From Antennarius striatus (taxonomy: Eukaryota > Chordata > Actinopteri > Lophiiformes > Antennariidae), in NCBI RefSeq assembly GCF_040054535.1, contig NC_090780.1, forward strand, positions 14,306,501-14,370,500: a DNA stretch of 64,000 nt, written 5' to 3'. Below, one piece after another: positions 27,841-64,000 of this stretch (the stretch's first letter is position 1; the number at the start of each line of letters is the position of its first letter). The notes below the pieces were generated by a model. That model worked only from the letters and a program-made list of their open reading frames with translations, was not told the DNA's origin and made no database searches. The translations under genes were made by a program, and so were the position numbers.

Positions 27841-28242
27841 TACTATGACCTTTACTTATTCTAATCACATCGAGTTTACACTTGCTGTATGAAATGTGGT
27901 AGATAAATAAATTTGATTTGATTTAATTATGAACCACGCGTCCACATAGATTTGATTTCAGATCCTCTCCACATAATCCAAAATACAATTAGTGCTTTGT
28001 CATGAGTTTTGCGCTGCAAATGACTGAATGTATTTTATACTTGTTGGTGCACTATGTGAATCAGATAATTACAAAATTTTGCTGAGCCTGACTTCTTCCC
28101 TGCAGCTTAGATCTAGTACCATGGCTAATGCAGAATATATTGCCAGGTTATCACTGAAAGAAAGAAAAAATCTTTTTCAGGGATACTGAATGAATCCAAG
28201 CTCCACCCAGCTCCATCCTCATATAAACAAAGAGGGCACAGC

Positions 28243-28248
28243 TATAAA
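28243..28248 (+). promoter_or_regulatory. Candidate TATA box of the V2-type receptor gene
   Basis: TATAAA in GCTATAAAGGC, about 240 bases before the start codon. Transcription would start near 28275. Confidence 0.4.
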
Positions 28249-28486
28249 GGCAATCTCTACCTAGACTGTCTTGGGATCATAGCCAACCTGAACTGGGCAA
28301 CAAAAGAATACGTTTAGTTCATTTGAAAGGAAAATTGGAGTGAAATCAAGCACAAATTTAGCTTTAAATCCCTTAATGATAATGTAGCAGTGTTTTCTAA
28401 GTTCTCGTTACTTTTATTTTGGCTGTCAATACAACCAGACAAAAATAGTCTTGCTTTGGCTGTGAGCTCCTCACGCCTTGAACACA

Positions 28487-29743
28487 ATGCATTCTCTGAA
28501 CGACAGTGTGTTGGTGGATGAAGAGGACGTAGCGAGGGATGAGATTCTGGCCAAGGTGGAGATCGTCCTGCTCAGTGTCATCTTCTTCAGCGCCGCCACC
28601 CTCAACACGGCGCTGCTGGTCATCCTGTGGAAACAGCGCAAACACGCGTCCAGAATGCGCGTCTTCGTCTTTCACCTGTGCCAAGCGGATCTGGTCGTCG
28701 CTTTCTTCCAGGTGTGTCCGCAACTCCTGTGGGACATCACGGACAGATTCGTGGGACCGGACCTAGTGTGTCGCCTGGTGAAGTACCTACAGGTTCTCGG
28801 CATGTTTTCATCTACTTACATGATCGTGGTGATGACAGTTGACAGATACCAAGCTGTCTGCAACCCGATGGTGAAGTTCCAGCGGACCCGCAGACTGAAC
28901 CTCCCCGTGTGCGTGGCGTGGGGGATTTCTCTGCTGGGTAGTTTGCCACAAGTTTTTATTTTCTCCAAAGTCGAGGTCGCACCCGGTGTGTTTGACTGCT
29001 GGGCTACATTTGTTCAGCCATGGGGCTTGCAGACTTATGTCACTTGGACCACGGTGGTCATATTTATTTTACCAGTTATTACAGTCGTTTTTTGTCAAGT
29101 GAGAATCTACCGAGCCATCCAGAACAACCTGTACCAAAAGATTCGACGGCAGGACGAGGGGGTTCCCCCTTTTCCATCCAGAGCCAGCGGCATCGCCGGG
29201 ATGTCTAAGGCCAGGGTGAAGACGCTGAAGATGACGGTGGTCATCGTGCTGGCTTACATCGCATGCTGGGCTCCCTTCTTTACCGTCCAGCTCTGGTCTG
29301 CATGGGACACACATGCGCCAAAAGAAAGTAAGTCAGCAGCTATTTCTCGTTGGTGGTCGGTATTATGTGGTTAATATTTCTATTTTTGATTCAAAGTATG
29401 TTTTACTTTTGATTTCTTTCTAAAATAAACAGAATTACTCAAAGCGAGCCTTGAATTGATCGGTGCGTTTTTACGCACTACGCGCGTAAAGCACCTTTGG
29501 CCAACACACGTGACACTTTTCACTTCTCCTGTCATTCCAGCTGCGACGTTTACTGTCCTGATGCTGCTGGCAAGTCTGAACAGCTGCGTGAATCCCTGCA
29601 TCTACCTCCTGTTCAGTGGTGACTCTTCCAAGAGGCTGGTGGATGTCATGTGTCACCGGCCGCCAAAGGATTCAATGCATGAGGAGGCAGCGCTAGTCAG
29701 TACCTTGTATATGAGTTTCAAAAATGTACCTGAGTCTAAATGA
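28487..29743 (+). CDS. Vasotocin V2-type receptor (GPCR)
   Basis: Two exons, 28487-29327 and 29541-29743, encode 347 aa of a class A seven-helix receptor. Visible landmarks are the TM1-TM2 region ([27 protein letters not shown]), [14 protein letters not shown] and [18 protein letters not shown], the TM3 end [10 protein letters not shown], the second loop [12 protein letters not shown] with its conserved Cys, [20 protein letters not shown] and [10 protein letters not shown] in TM6, and NPCIYLL in TM7. The vasopressin/oxytocin family is certain. TM6 with [15 protein letters not shown] and the intron after TM6 fit the V2 side rather than OXTR, so a Gs-coupled receptor for vasotocin is inferred. 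Teleosts have several V2 types; I cannot say which this is. The ATG at 28487 is the first in frame. Confidence 0.9.
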
Positions 29744-32700
29744 CAGCAACACTTTGCAATCTGGGAACAGGAAAGTCAGCAAGGGAGACAAAGCGCACAT
29801 TGGTGCACTGTCTGAACGACTGTATCCTTTGAAACGAAGATGCTGAGCCAAGAACCCTTCATGCATCCCAGCGAGGATTGATGGGAATGACTTGCTGGAC
29901 TCTAGAGACACTGGATCAGTTTAAAATATGTAAAGATCTACTGTAGATTGTAAAACTGCCGCTGAAACACTTTTATCCTGTCAGACAGATTCACTCATTG
30001 ATGTTAACATGATGAAACTATTGACTCACATCGTTACATCATGTAACTATATGAGTCAATAGGTGCAGTGTGAATACAAGCACACTGCAATAAATGCCTG
30101 TCTTCCCAAAAGCTGCTGTAACATTACCGTGTCTAAAGATTGTGTAACATATTTGCCACTCTTTGGTGATTGGTTTGAATTAAATGAATATTCTCAAAAC
30201 TGTAGATATACAATGGACATTTCTGAAAACCTGTTAATGATGAGTTGTACATTATGTATTATTTTTATGGATATTATTATTTATAATTAAAATTATAATG
30301 TTCAGTTGTATCATTGTTACATTTTATCATCATTGAATGTTATAATCATAATTAAAATCGTACTGCTGATTTGTGGACTGATTATAGCTTCCTTCTCAGG
30401 TGAATGTGAAAAAGCAAACTATTGAAACCAGTTACAAGATGCACACTTGAAACAGCTTGTACCATCTTCTTAATATTTGTTGCCGGAGTAATATGATTTC
30501 CCCAGATTCCTCTCCTGATGCACAAATTTTAATGAATTCAAAAAATGACAGAAACTGAGAGTAAAAAAAATTAAAGCAAGGAGAAAAAGGGTCAGTCGCT
30601 TGAATTATTTCTCGCACACTCATAAGAACACAAAGAACCATTAGGATTCAGATCCTATAGGTCTCCGAGAGGTAACATTAAAAATAAATAAAAAATGCAG
30701 GTTCCAGTATCTGCATATCAATAACTCACTTTATTTGAGAAGAATGCACTGTATTGATTTTGGAAATGGTTAGTTGTGATTACATAATCCAAGATTATTA
30801 TAAAAATTGAGCACTTAAGCTGAAATCACATATGAATCCTAAAACCCACACATACCCACTTGAGTGTGTATATAAATGAATGCATTAACATTGTCTTGCC
30901 ATTACCCACCTGTACTGTTAATATTCAATATTACTCCAAAATGACAGCAATATGTAATAATGCACTCATAAACACTTTCCAGTGTGCAACAATTGAACAT
31001 GCACAACAACAAATACACAGAGCAGGAGATGAAGCAGAAATTTTATTGGACACAAGTGGAGGCACAATCATCGTTAAACGCACAAAACAGGTCTGCAGTA
31101 TTTTAGCTATACAGAGGAAGTGAAATAAGTCTTTAATCTCCAAAACCCTGTCAGCATCATTACACGTCCTCCTTTCTGAGGGATTACCACAAAGGGTCAA
31201 CATGTTTTCTGTCACGCAAAAAAATATTCATTAGACAGTGTGTTACAATGCAAATGATCATTGGTTTATGTGCATCTGCATGAAAGATGAATAAACAGCA
31301 ACCTCATATGCAGATACATGAACTGAAATAAACACAATGAGTCATAGAGAATTTGTCCGTACAAAATAGAAATTCATGGAACGCATCAAATAAATTATAC
31401 CTGTTTATTAAAGCTCACTTCATCATCTCACGTCTCTAGGTTCACAGTCACGTTGTCAGAAGTGTGAGACTGATGCCTGAATGCTGAAAAAAAGTCACAG
31501 GATCCCTGCGTGTTTATTTTACTGTGGTTCACTAAATCTCATGGAAAAACCAACAAAGACCTTCTGAGGAATCAAACCAGAAAATTTATTCTGTGAAGCA
31601 GCTATTTTAGTGGTTGAAGTGAATCAAAGTGTGACAGCAGCACTTATATCATCAAAAATTATTACAACTTTGTTTTGTTCCGTAGAAAAAAACCTCAGTT
31701 TGTTTCAACAAGATTAAGCCAACAGACTTTGCTCATTCATTGAGAGAACTACAAGTATCCATTACCTCTGTGATCTAATTTGAGTCAGCATCAATTTATA
31801 TTTAACTAACTCTACAAGTTTGAAATGAATGAGTTTTAAATGACTTATTTGGGACGGGATTGAGAAAGCACTGACGCTATCAGACCTTCTTTGTGCTCCT
31901 CCTCTCTGCTCAAGTATTACACATCTGAATTATCAATGTTTTCGCAGCAGTTGATTTGCCTTCTGGGTAATGTAGGCACCTGGAATATTGACATAAAAGA
32001 GACTATCTTTCTGATTCTTTTGCACCGATATTTACACTTTTATAACTGTCCCTCGTGAACCCAGCAGTGCAGCGGATGTGTATTGCTAAATCAGTAGAGA
32101 AGTCTTTTCAGGGAAGACAATAAAAAAACAAAGATAAAAATTAAAAGATTAAAAAAATAGTCACTCAAATTTCGGATGAACTCATTAATTCAAAACTGTT
32201 TTTCCTCACTCAAGCCTTTGTACCCACATGAAACTTGATTAGGTCATAAGAATCACATGTAAGGTTTTAAGGTAAAGTATCAGTGAGATCACATCTGTCA
32301 AGTAAATATCAAGCCAGATGCAGCAGTTTGACGACAAACAACCGCTGCTACACAGCCTGGTTCTGCCTAAGGGGGAAAATAAGTCTACTTGAAATCACTA
32401 ATTACGTCTGTATTTAACAGGCCCTTTTCCTGTCTTACAGGTAAACTAGGAAGCTGCTGGCAGCACCTCAATATTTACACTACAGACAGGAGAGTGATGC
32501 CATTTGCTTTCTCAGGGAAAAAATGAAGTGCATTTCTCAAATTCTTAAACGATTCCTTTAACAAGGTGTGCAAAAACTTAAAATGTGACTTATCATCTTT
32601 ACAGTCTGACCATTTTTTATTATGATCAATCTTCTCCAACTGATGAAAAGATTACTTAACAGTTCTGACACAACAATGTCCAAAGATTCACCATGAATAT

Positions 32701-33552
32701 TAAACAACAAATACTGCAACTGCTTATTTACACTTTTACTTACAGAAACATGATCCAGCACCTTGCAACAAAACAGCAAGAATCGACATCCCAAAACCGA
32801 AAGACTACAGAGTCCAAAGAAAACTTAAATCTAAACTTCATCAACACTTTTCTCTTTGCAATCTTTTTTTCACATCTGTGAAATGTAGGCACATCATTTT
32901 AACATACCACAGAAAATAAACAGACTAAACTCTGGAATTTAAAGCTTCCCTTCTCTCTCCCATGTTACATGGATTTGTTGAACCACCATGACTGTTTCCT
33001 GATGCAAATTATCAGACAGGGCAATGAGCCGATCTTGAATAAAAAATAGAACCTGAATATATAGATTATGTTACACTTTATCCTCATTGTCTCCTCAATG
33101 TTTTATTACATGACAAAAACTGGTATGATAATAAATATCACAAGGTCTCCACACATGGATGAATATGTTACATCACTTTCCAAAGATTCTTGCATACAAA
33201 AATACATCCAACTTATTTCTAAGTTTCAAAATATCGCCTCTGGCAACAGATCTACGTAAAGACGAGTGCCTTCACTCAAATAGTCTCTGAACTAACATCA
33301 CAAAACATATTGATCAGCCCACCAAGGATCTGAATTTAGAGGAACTTTACATCAACTGCTTGTATAAAACAGATTAACTGCTTATCAACTATGTCTCCAT
33401 TTCCTCTGCAGCCGTGCACACCATCATATATAGTATAGTTATGCTTTAAGCTTAAGTGTTCTACTGTGGCCAAGAAACTGAAGGACAGCGGTACAGATCA
33501 GGGAGCTGCATGCTTTGGATGTTACCTTGTGGTATGAAGTTAGTTTTGTCGA
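29744..33552. other. 3' UTRs and intergenic DNA
   Basis: A plus-strand AATAAA at 30089-30094, about 350 bases past the receptor stop, is its likely poly(A) signal. The rest is AT-rich, with no exon, RNA gene or element I can support. Confidence 0.45.
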
Positions 33553-33558
33553 TTTATT
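33553..33558 (-). terminator. crbn: Candidate poly(A) signal for crbn
   Basis: Minus-strand AATAAA about 260 bases beyond the crbn stop codon. Confidence 0.45.
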
Positions 33559-33819
33559 ATTCTCAAATATTTTCCATCTTACTCTAACAGAATGTTTTCT
33601 GTCTGCTGCCTCCATATTTCAGAAACCTTCACAAACAGTCATGTCCTCCATCTCTATATTCATTATCTCTTCGAGTGAGAAAGGCCGAATGACCTTTCAA
33701 CTGATATGATGGATTTGCTGCCAGGGGTGACAAGTGGCGTGTGATACATTGATTACAAAAAAGTAATCTAAGCCTTAAGATCCAGGCTTGAGGAGGTTGT
33801 GGGAAACGCTTGGCCGTCA

Positions 33820-42792
<8,973 letters not shown>

Positions 42793-43917
42793 AGCCTTGT
42801 GTTTACAATACTATCTCTTCTTCAATGGCGTCTCCTGTGTGCAACACCAACACGGGTCGTGGGCGCCCCCTAGCGACGGGATGGACTCACACCGTGTCGC
42901 AACCAGACAAACGAGAAAACCAAAACCTGCCCTATGGACAGCACTGAATTATGGAAATACTGTATAGAATAATCTTGTATTTACCCCAACATCTTGGAGA
43001 ATTTACAAACATTCTGCATCCAGATGTGGATCCACATCCCCAATTTATGTATTATCCTGAAGCCAGACAGAAAGGCCAACAGAATACAAGTAAAAACATG
43101 ACATCTCACCTCTAAGGTGGGGAACACAGCACTGGAAACTGTGATGGGTGTTAAAATAGCAGCAGAGATGCTTCCATTTAGGATGGCTTTAACAGTCGTA
43201 TGCAGTTGCAAATTGAAGCAGGAGAATCGTCTCAGCACGATTACGTCTTCCAAATCACCTGCAGTAAATGTTATGGGATTCTGTGGCCAAACGTGTTTCA
43301 CAGTCCGTGCTTACTATTCCTTCTCCTAGTTGTATTACATTTCGAAGGATAATTTGAAAAAATGTTTAAATCTTGCAAGAAATCCATCCAGTCAAGTACA
43401 AAGTACTGCTTTGAATTATAAAACTGCCCGTCATGAATGCCCAAGTTAATCTGATTTCAGTGGGATTCACACCCCCTGCAGTAAAACATCAGTCTGGAAT
43501 ACTGGCCGAGTTCTGCCTGACAGCATTAACACATTTGATATACAGTACTTCAGTTTTCTATCTTAAAATGAAGCAAACATTTTTAGTGAAACCATTCGGT
43601 TCCAACATCTTAAAAATGGAAGCATTTTGCTTTCAGTCTTGACATGCATTTCCCAACTTTTAGAAGATGGTGTTTTAGATTTTAAATATTTCAAAATACA
43701 GCACTTTGTTGCAACCAATTTAAACCTGTATCTTGGACCTCATCTTAAAAATAAATGTTCATTACCAGCTAATACCAAAGTGATAGGTACAAACTGATTC
43801 CCCTCACTAGATGTGTACTACACATAAAGATGATGTACCAGACCAAAACACATCCCAGACGACATCCTGCAGTGTGGATTAAATTGACTGAAACTTACAG
43901 GAAAAGTTTTATGTTAA
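42793..43917. other. crbn promoter side, synteny junction
   Basis: No exon, RNA gene or repeat recognised. It separates the human-3p25-like block from the human-12q13-like block. Confidence 0.45.
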
Positions 43918-43923
43918 TTTATT
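43918..43923 (-). terminator. rpl41: Poly(A) signal for rpl41
   Basis: Minus-strand AATAAA about 220 bases past the rpl41 stop. Confidence 0.5.
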
Positions 43924-44140
43924 CAATAAACCACATGACAGTTGTTGGTTAACATATTATGGTCCATGAACAAAGCAGCCGTTGCTCTGATGTTGACAAG
44001 CATGTTTGCCACCTTCCAGTCACATCTCCGTTTGAGCTTAGGTTTGAGGACTTGATCCCAAAGATCGAAGCTCCCATTCCAGCCACAGGTCAGTCATCTG
44101 GACAAGCTCTGATGGGATCCCAGCTGCCATGGATGAGGGC

Positions 44141-45148
44141 TTACTTTGACCTCTGCCTCATCTTTCGCCTTTTACGCTTCAGCCTGTTGGGAAAAGAGGA
44201 GACATCAACACCAATAAGTAACGCTCAATACTTCATGGATTGTTTCACTTGTTGGAAAGACTGGTGTATTTCTTCATTTGAACATTTTTGTACTAAAGCA
44301 TTTTAAATGTAAATCCTTAAATTACTGACACTTTGAAAAACAATTGACTAAACTACACGATTTCAAAGTAGCAGGTTAAGCCCAGGCATATTTCACTAAA
44401 AAGTTTGTAAATGAAATCTGCATAAAAATATTTGAAATCGCAATTATCAGATTTGACCAGTTATGCTTATAAGCATAACTGGTCAATAAGCATTTTGACC
44501 TGTTATGCTTATAAGCATAACTGGTCAAAAGACTCAAAAAAATAAGCTACAGCACTGACTCCAATGGATCTTACTTTCCAAGTAGCATCTCAACTCAAAA
44601 ATTCTTAATCCTGCCAATAGTGGCAGTGGTCAATGATGAATTCAATGGAATAAATTCTAAGTGCATTATAATCTGAACATTTGTGATGTTGAAAAAAATC
44701 TTCAGATTGAGACTTTTTTTGTTGCTCATGCAGTCAAAACAGTCAAAAGAATACAAAGACTGCAGCTCACCTGCGCATACGCTTCTTTCTCCACTAAAAA
44801 AAAGAAATAGGATTAGGTAAAGCATGTCTTTATTAAACATACAGCATGCATGTGTTAAAATATAAAAACTTTGCTATGTAGTCTTACTGTGTATTTTGTA
44901 TACCAAGTTAATTTGTCATTCAGCAATGTTAAATTAAAAACACATTACCACATACAGTGTGGTTGACAAATTAAATTGAGACTTTTCCACTCAGTCAATG
45001 GCAACAACACTCAGAACACATCAGCTAACAGACAAGGTAGATATAAGAGCTTTTCTCAGTTGCAATGTAGCATGACTAGCTAGCAATGGTTGCGTACAAG
45101 AAGCGTGTGATGGCTGCGACTGGCTGTTCCGCTTACCTTGGCTCTCAT
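44141..45148 (-). CDS. rpl41: Large ribosomal subunit protein eL41
   Basis: Only 25 residues, spread over three coding pieces: 45137-45148 (MRAK), 44771-44793 (WRKKRMR) and 44141-44183 (LKRKRRKMRQRSK), with phases that join exactly, the Arg between pieces two and three being split. The result is the universal eL41 sequence, one of the shortest and most basic eukaryotic proteins, which sits at the interface of the two ribosomal subunits. A 5' UTR exon (to 45267) with donor GTAAG joins an acceptor at 45164, 15 bases before the ATG. Because each piece is tiny, frame-length filters miss the gene. The next gene upstream is pa2g4, as in human. Confidence 0.97.
44453..44530. repeat. Two tandem palindromes in rpl41 intron
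   Basis: 44453-44486 is a perfect 34-base palindrome centred on GCTTATAAGC. 44493-44530 is a 38-base near-copy with one mismatched pair. Their cores GTTATGCTTATAAGCATAAC are identical, and six bases separate the arms. Either could form a 17-19 bp hairpin. Confidence 0.95.
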
Positions 45149-45284
45149 CGTGAGAAGAAGTTTCTGCGAAAAGGAAACATATAAAATGATGAGTGACTGT
45201 GGATGATTTGTTAATCTCGTGGATTCATTTGGATTCTCTGAGAATTACAGTACTCTGATTTCTTACCTCCAAGTGAGAAGATCA

Positions 45285-45345
45285 ACGGAAAGAGGATGTG
45301 ACGAACAAAGAGAGCGACATTTATAACTCACGTGACGTCATATTT
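45285..45345 (-). promoter_or_regulatory. rpl41: rpl41 core promoter
   Basis: On the minus strand: TGACGTCACGTGAG (a CRE-like plus E-box-like site), then TTATAAATG as a TATA element, then about 25 bases on a pyrimidine-rich CCTCTTTCC near 45290-45296. That fits a TOP-type start used by ribosomal protein mRNAs. Confidence 0.6.
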
Positions 45346-45534
45346 AAGCGACGACTGCCTTCTCTTACCGTATGGGAGATGTAGTTTATATAGTGAAGCC
45401 ATCGGTACGTGGTAGTGCTTTGATCTACTGGCCTTCTCCATATGCACTAGTCTATGCACTACTCAGGTACTACTTTCAGGGTACGCTGACCTACTAAGTC
45501 GCAAGATGTTGAAGTCTGCTTTGGTTTTTGTTTG

Positions 45535-45602
45535 GTGTGTGTGTGTGTGTGTGTGTGTGTGAGTGTGTGTGTGCGTGTGCGTGTGCGTGCGCGCGTGTGC
45601 AT
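45535..45602. repeat. (GT)n microsatellite
   Basis: GT array with GTGC interruptions upstream of rpl41. Confidence 0.9.
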
Positions 45603-48029
45603 GGCAGTCTTTAGACTGTGACAGTCTGAAAAAAATAGCCTGTTGTTGTGAGCAGCCCAAAGCACGAGCAATAATCAAACACACTCGTCAAGTCGATCGT
45701 GTTGTGGAGTATTTGTACATGAATATTGTTGTTCCATCTGCATGTGGAAACTCAACACCTGTCAGGTGGAGGACTTGTTTTGATCAACCGAAAAATGGTC
45801 TGGAACAATGTCTTGCAGAAATATGAACTTTACGCTTAAATTTAATAGAAAAAACTGTACTGTATTATGAATGTCATGTAAAGCAAACTTTTGGAAACAA
45901 AATCTCTATTAGCCTTTTTGTTATTATAGGTTTAAACAGACCTTTTTCAGCTCTTAAAATCATTTTTCACATACATTTACATATCCACACAACTGAGAGC
46001 ATAATGTCATCTGAAAAATAGCCCCTCAATTGTCTGAATTATTCTTAAAAATAATTTTTCCTGAATGCATAAGGCATTTGTGATTTCTTTCCTCAACTGA
46101 ATTTAATAAACTTCCACAGCTAGCCACTTAGCAAAAAACCAACAAAACTACCGGTAACTAAACTTTGCTTACTGTAAATGTCATAGTAGTTCCACAATGT
46201 TGCATGTTCAATCCTAGGCAGTCAGGATTTAGTAAAGCACTTTAGTAAATATGTAAGTTTTGGTTTGTTATAAAAACATTAATCACTGTCAAATGTCATT
46301 TCATGTTGTAACCACGCATATCATTGAAACAGAATGACATCAATTTCTATTTAGATGTTTCTTTTTGCAGAATATCCCACTTTTTCTTCAGATTTATAAA
46401 ATCAAATTTAATTTTGGTATTTTAACAAAAAATAGAAGTCCAAAAGACACATGAGGAACAACACATTTAACTGTTGATGCATGAAAGAGGGCAAAATGGA
46501 GAAATTCTTCTTTTGCACATCTAATTTAATATTATCAATGACCAGTATGTGGCCAAGTTAATGGAATACAAATCAGTTAAGAGCTCACATATTAAAGTTG
46601 AAATCATGTCAACTAAGTTCTCTTCATTGATTTCCAACAACTATAAGATCCCTATTAGTGGCAAAAACTATGATTTATATTGTATATCCCATTCAGATAC
46701 CTATTCATCTTCAAAATTGTGCCCTAAATAACTTGACAATTCATGGCAGACATTTTCGATGCTGAACTTTAAAAAACAAACGGAGAAGACAAATGTATGA
46801 AAATGTTTTTATTTCATCTGATGTAAAGTTACATTGCCCACTGATGGGGCTACAAATCAGACTTCACTTTTCCAACACTACCCCACACCTGAAACGATGT
46901 TACTGGTCTTAAGACACCCATCAAACCTTTTCAAAAGTGATATCTGTCTCAGTGTTTAAGTTGAAGTAACAGGTGTCGGTAATACAAAAATTGGTTTTGA
47001 AAATTTGAACGTAAGGATTACAATTGTCTAGATTTAATAAAATTTGAAGGGAATGGCAGTTAATCTGGCAGTTTGTTCCCTAGAGTCATTCTGATTGGAA
47101 CTATGGTCTGTTTTTATATTTAAAACAATTGTTCTGCTCAAGGTTTTGCCTTAAAAAAAAAACTAGTTTGGTCATGACATTGTGGCCAAAAATATGGTCC
47201 TTGACCACAGGAGTAGAACTGTAAACCTTTGCATTGTCTATTGTAAGTGCCATACATTACATTCTGTCATTTGCGAGTTATGTCAATGAGACTTTTAGTC
47301 TTTTCTACATTAATTAAAAAATGTTAGTGAAATGTTTTTAAATGTCAGTGGTGTTTGATAATGCACTGGATGCCTAAACATAGCAATAAGCCTTCCAAAA
47401 AAATAGACTGAATGTGTCTTTTTAGATAATCAAATCCAGAAAACTTGTTTGAACTTTGTTGCCAAAGGGAAACCTGACAAAGTGAGCAACCTTCGAATCC
47501 ATAAAGCCACAAAGAAACAACTGTCTACAGATAGGAAGCAGATCCCAGAAAGTATTTTATCAATTGCTGGATGTAAAATACAGAAATAAAACCCTTGTTG
47601 ATTTATCTACTGTACTTGTATTAATGCCCGCTGTAAACTTTAATTCAAGTTAAAGTTTGAGCTGCTGATATTAAGGACCATTAGATTTTCTAAATAATTT
47701 TCTTTTTTTTAAAAGGCACCATTCACATAACATGCTGCTAAATTTCCATTATTGGCAACAAGTCTTTTGGAAAAGCATATTTATTTGAAATTTTTTATTT
47801 CCTACTCAAATTACGGACGAAAAACTTTTCTTTTTGTATCTCGCCTTCAGTAAATGCAGTAATAACCTAAGGAGCCATGTTGGATTAGTAGATATGAATT
47901 CAATTCCTTCCCACATCCTTAATTAGCTGGATGTGTGAAAACAACTTTTGGTGTAGAATGAACAGAGGGTTTGGTTATGTTTTGTTTTGCTTCTCTTTGG
48001 GATGTTGCATGTGTGGAAAGGCAGTGTAT
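45603..48029. other. Intergenic and pa2g4 3' UTR
   Basis: AT-rich. The left end is rpl41 upstream DNA and the right end is presumably pa2g4 3' UTR. An AATAAA overlaps the pa2g4 stop codon, and further minus-strand candidates lie near 47778 and 46807; I cannot tell which is used. No other gene is seen. Confidence 0.4.
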
Positions 48030-53666
<5,637 letters not shown>

Positions 53667-53736
53667 TTTATTGAGTAGAAAATGTATTTCATATACAATC
53701 AACAAAAGAGCATCAAAATCTAAAAAAAAAAAAACC

Positions 53737-53742
53737 TTTATT
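53737..53742 (-). terminator. erbb3: Poly(A) signal for erbb3
   Basis: Minus-strand AATAAA about 290 bases past the erbb3 stop; a second AATAAA lies near 53667. Confidence 0.55.
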
Positions 53743-54027
53743 CATTGCAAAATGTAAACAGAAAAATATGTAGTTTGGAATGTGTCCATTTTCCTTAAAT
53801 GTTTTCAACACTCAGTGCTGTTATTTCTGATAATGCCTCAAACTACAGGCCTAAATACAAAATATAATGTAAACCGGTAACAGTCAACGAAGCTGTGAAA
53901 AAAGTCACACTTGTTGTGTTTTTTAAATTTGTGTTGTAGGCTACATTACAAACGTGGGTTTTGATTGCATTTTGGGTCCTTCATGTCCTTCATCTCAGAG
54001 GGAAGTTCATGAGATTAAAAATATTGT

Positions 54028-63992
<9,965 letters not shown>

Positions 63993-64000
63993 CTGGAATG

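Noticed and set aside
28478-28486. Extended start for the V2-type receptor
   Set aside because: The longer frame begins at a TTG; the ATG at 28487 is the first standard start.
30860-31215. Overlapping 87-aa and 94-aa ORFs
   Set aside because: They have no family resemblance, no splice partners and AT-rich codon use; they probably arose by chance between genes.

Overview
The window is nuclear DNA of a vertebrate, almost certainly a teleost fish. The genes are intron-split with GT-AG junctions, the intergenic DNA is AT-rich and full of microsatellites, and fish-type non-LTR elements (Rex1-like, RTE-like) and tRNA-headed SINE-like repeats lie between and inside genes. The ghrelin core ([12 protein letters not shown]) is the teleost form. 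Reading exon by exon with phase checks gave complete or nearly complete models for ten protein genes and one tRNA gene.

Layout, left to right. (1) 310-4473, minus: ccdc174, with a long Pro/Gln/Tyr tandem repeat near its C-terminus. (2) 6844-7717, plus: ghrl (preproghrelin). (3) 9215-12854, minus: tatdn2, a TatD-family nuclease. (4) 14592-16183, minus: a five-exon gene for a 119-residue protein I do not recognise. (5) 17324-18708, minus: a VHL-family gene. (6) 19440-25790: a nest of elements made of a LINE 3' end, a fossil endogenous retrovirus with a tRNA-Trp primer site, and an RTE-like LINE 3' part, ending beside a tRNA-Gln(CTG) gene on the minus strand (25799-25870). (7) 28487-29743, plus: a vasotocin V2-type GPCR. 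(8) 33820-42792, minus: crbn (cereblon). (9) 44141-45148, minus: rpl41, 25 codons in three pieces. (10) 48030-52975, minus: pa2g4 (ebp1). (11) 54028-63992, minus: erbb3, from the last coding exon to exon 2; the signal-peptide exon lies beyond the right edge.

Genes 1-8 correspond to the human 3p25-p26 neighbourhood (CCDC174, GHRL, TATDN2, VHL, CRBN and the OXTR-linked V2-type receptor region). Genes 9-11 reproduce the human 12q13 trio ERBB3-PA2G4-RPL41 in the same order and relative orientation. The window therefore spans a junction between two ancestral synteny blocks, in the 1-1.5 kb between crbn and rpl41. The genes are not an operon or a pathway; proximity reflects ancestry.

I found no CRISPR array, operon-like system or clearly new molecular system. 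The most interesting points are changed ligand-pocket residues in the VHL-family protein and in cereblon, DYG in place of DFG in the ErbB3 pseudokinase, a pair of near-perfect 34-38 bp palindromes in an rpl41 intron, the unrecognised 119-aa gene, and a LINE end 8-9 bp from a tRNA gene. All calls come from reading the sequence; no search or alignment program was run.
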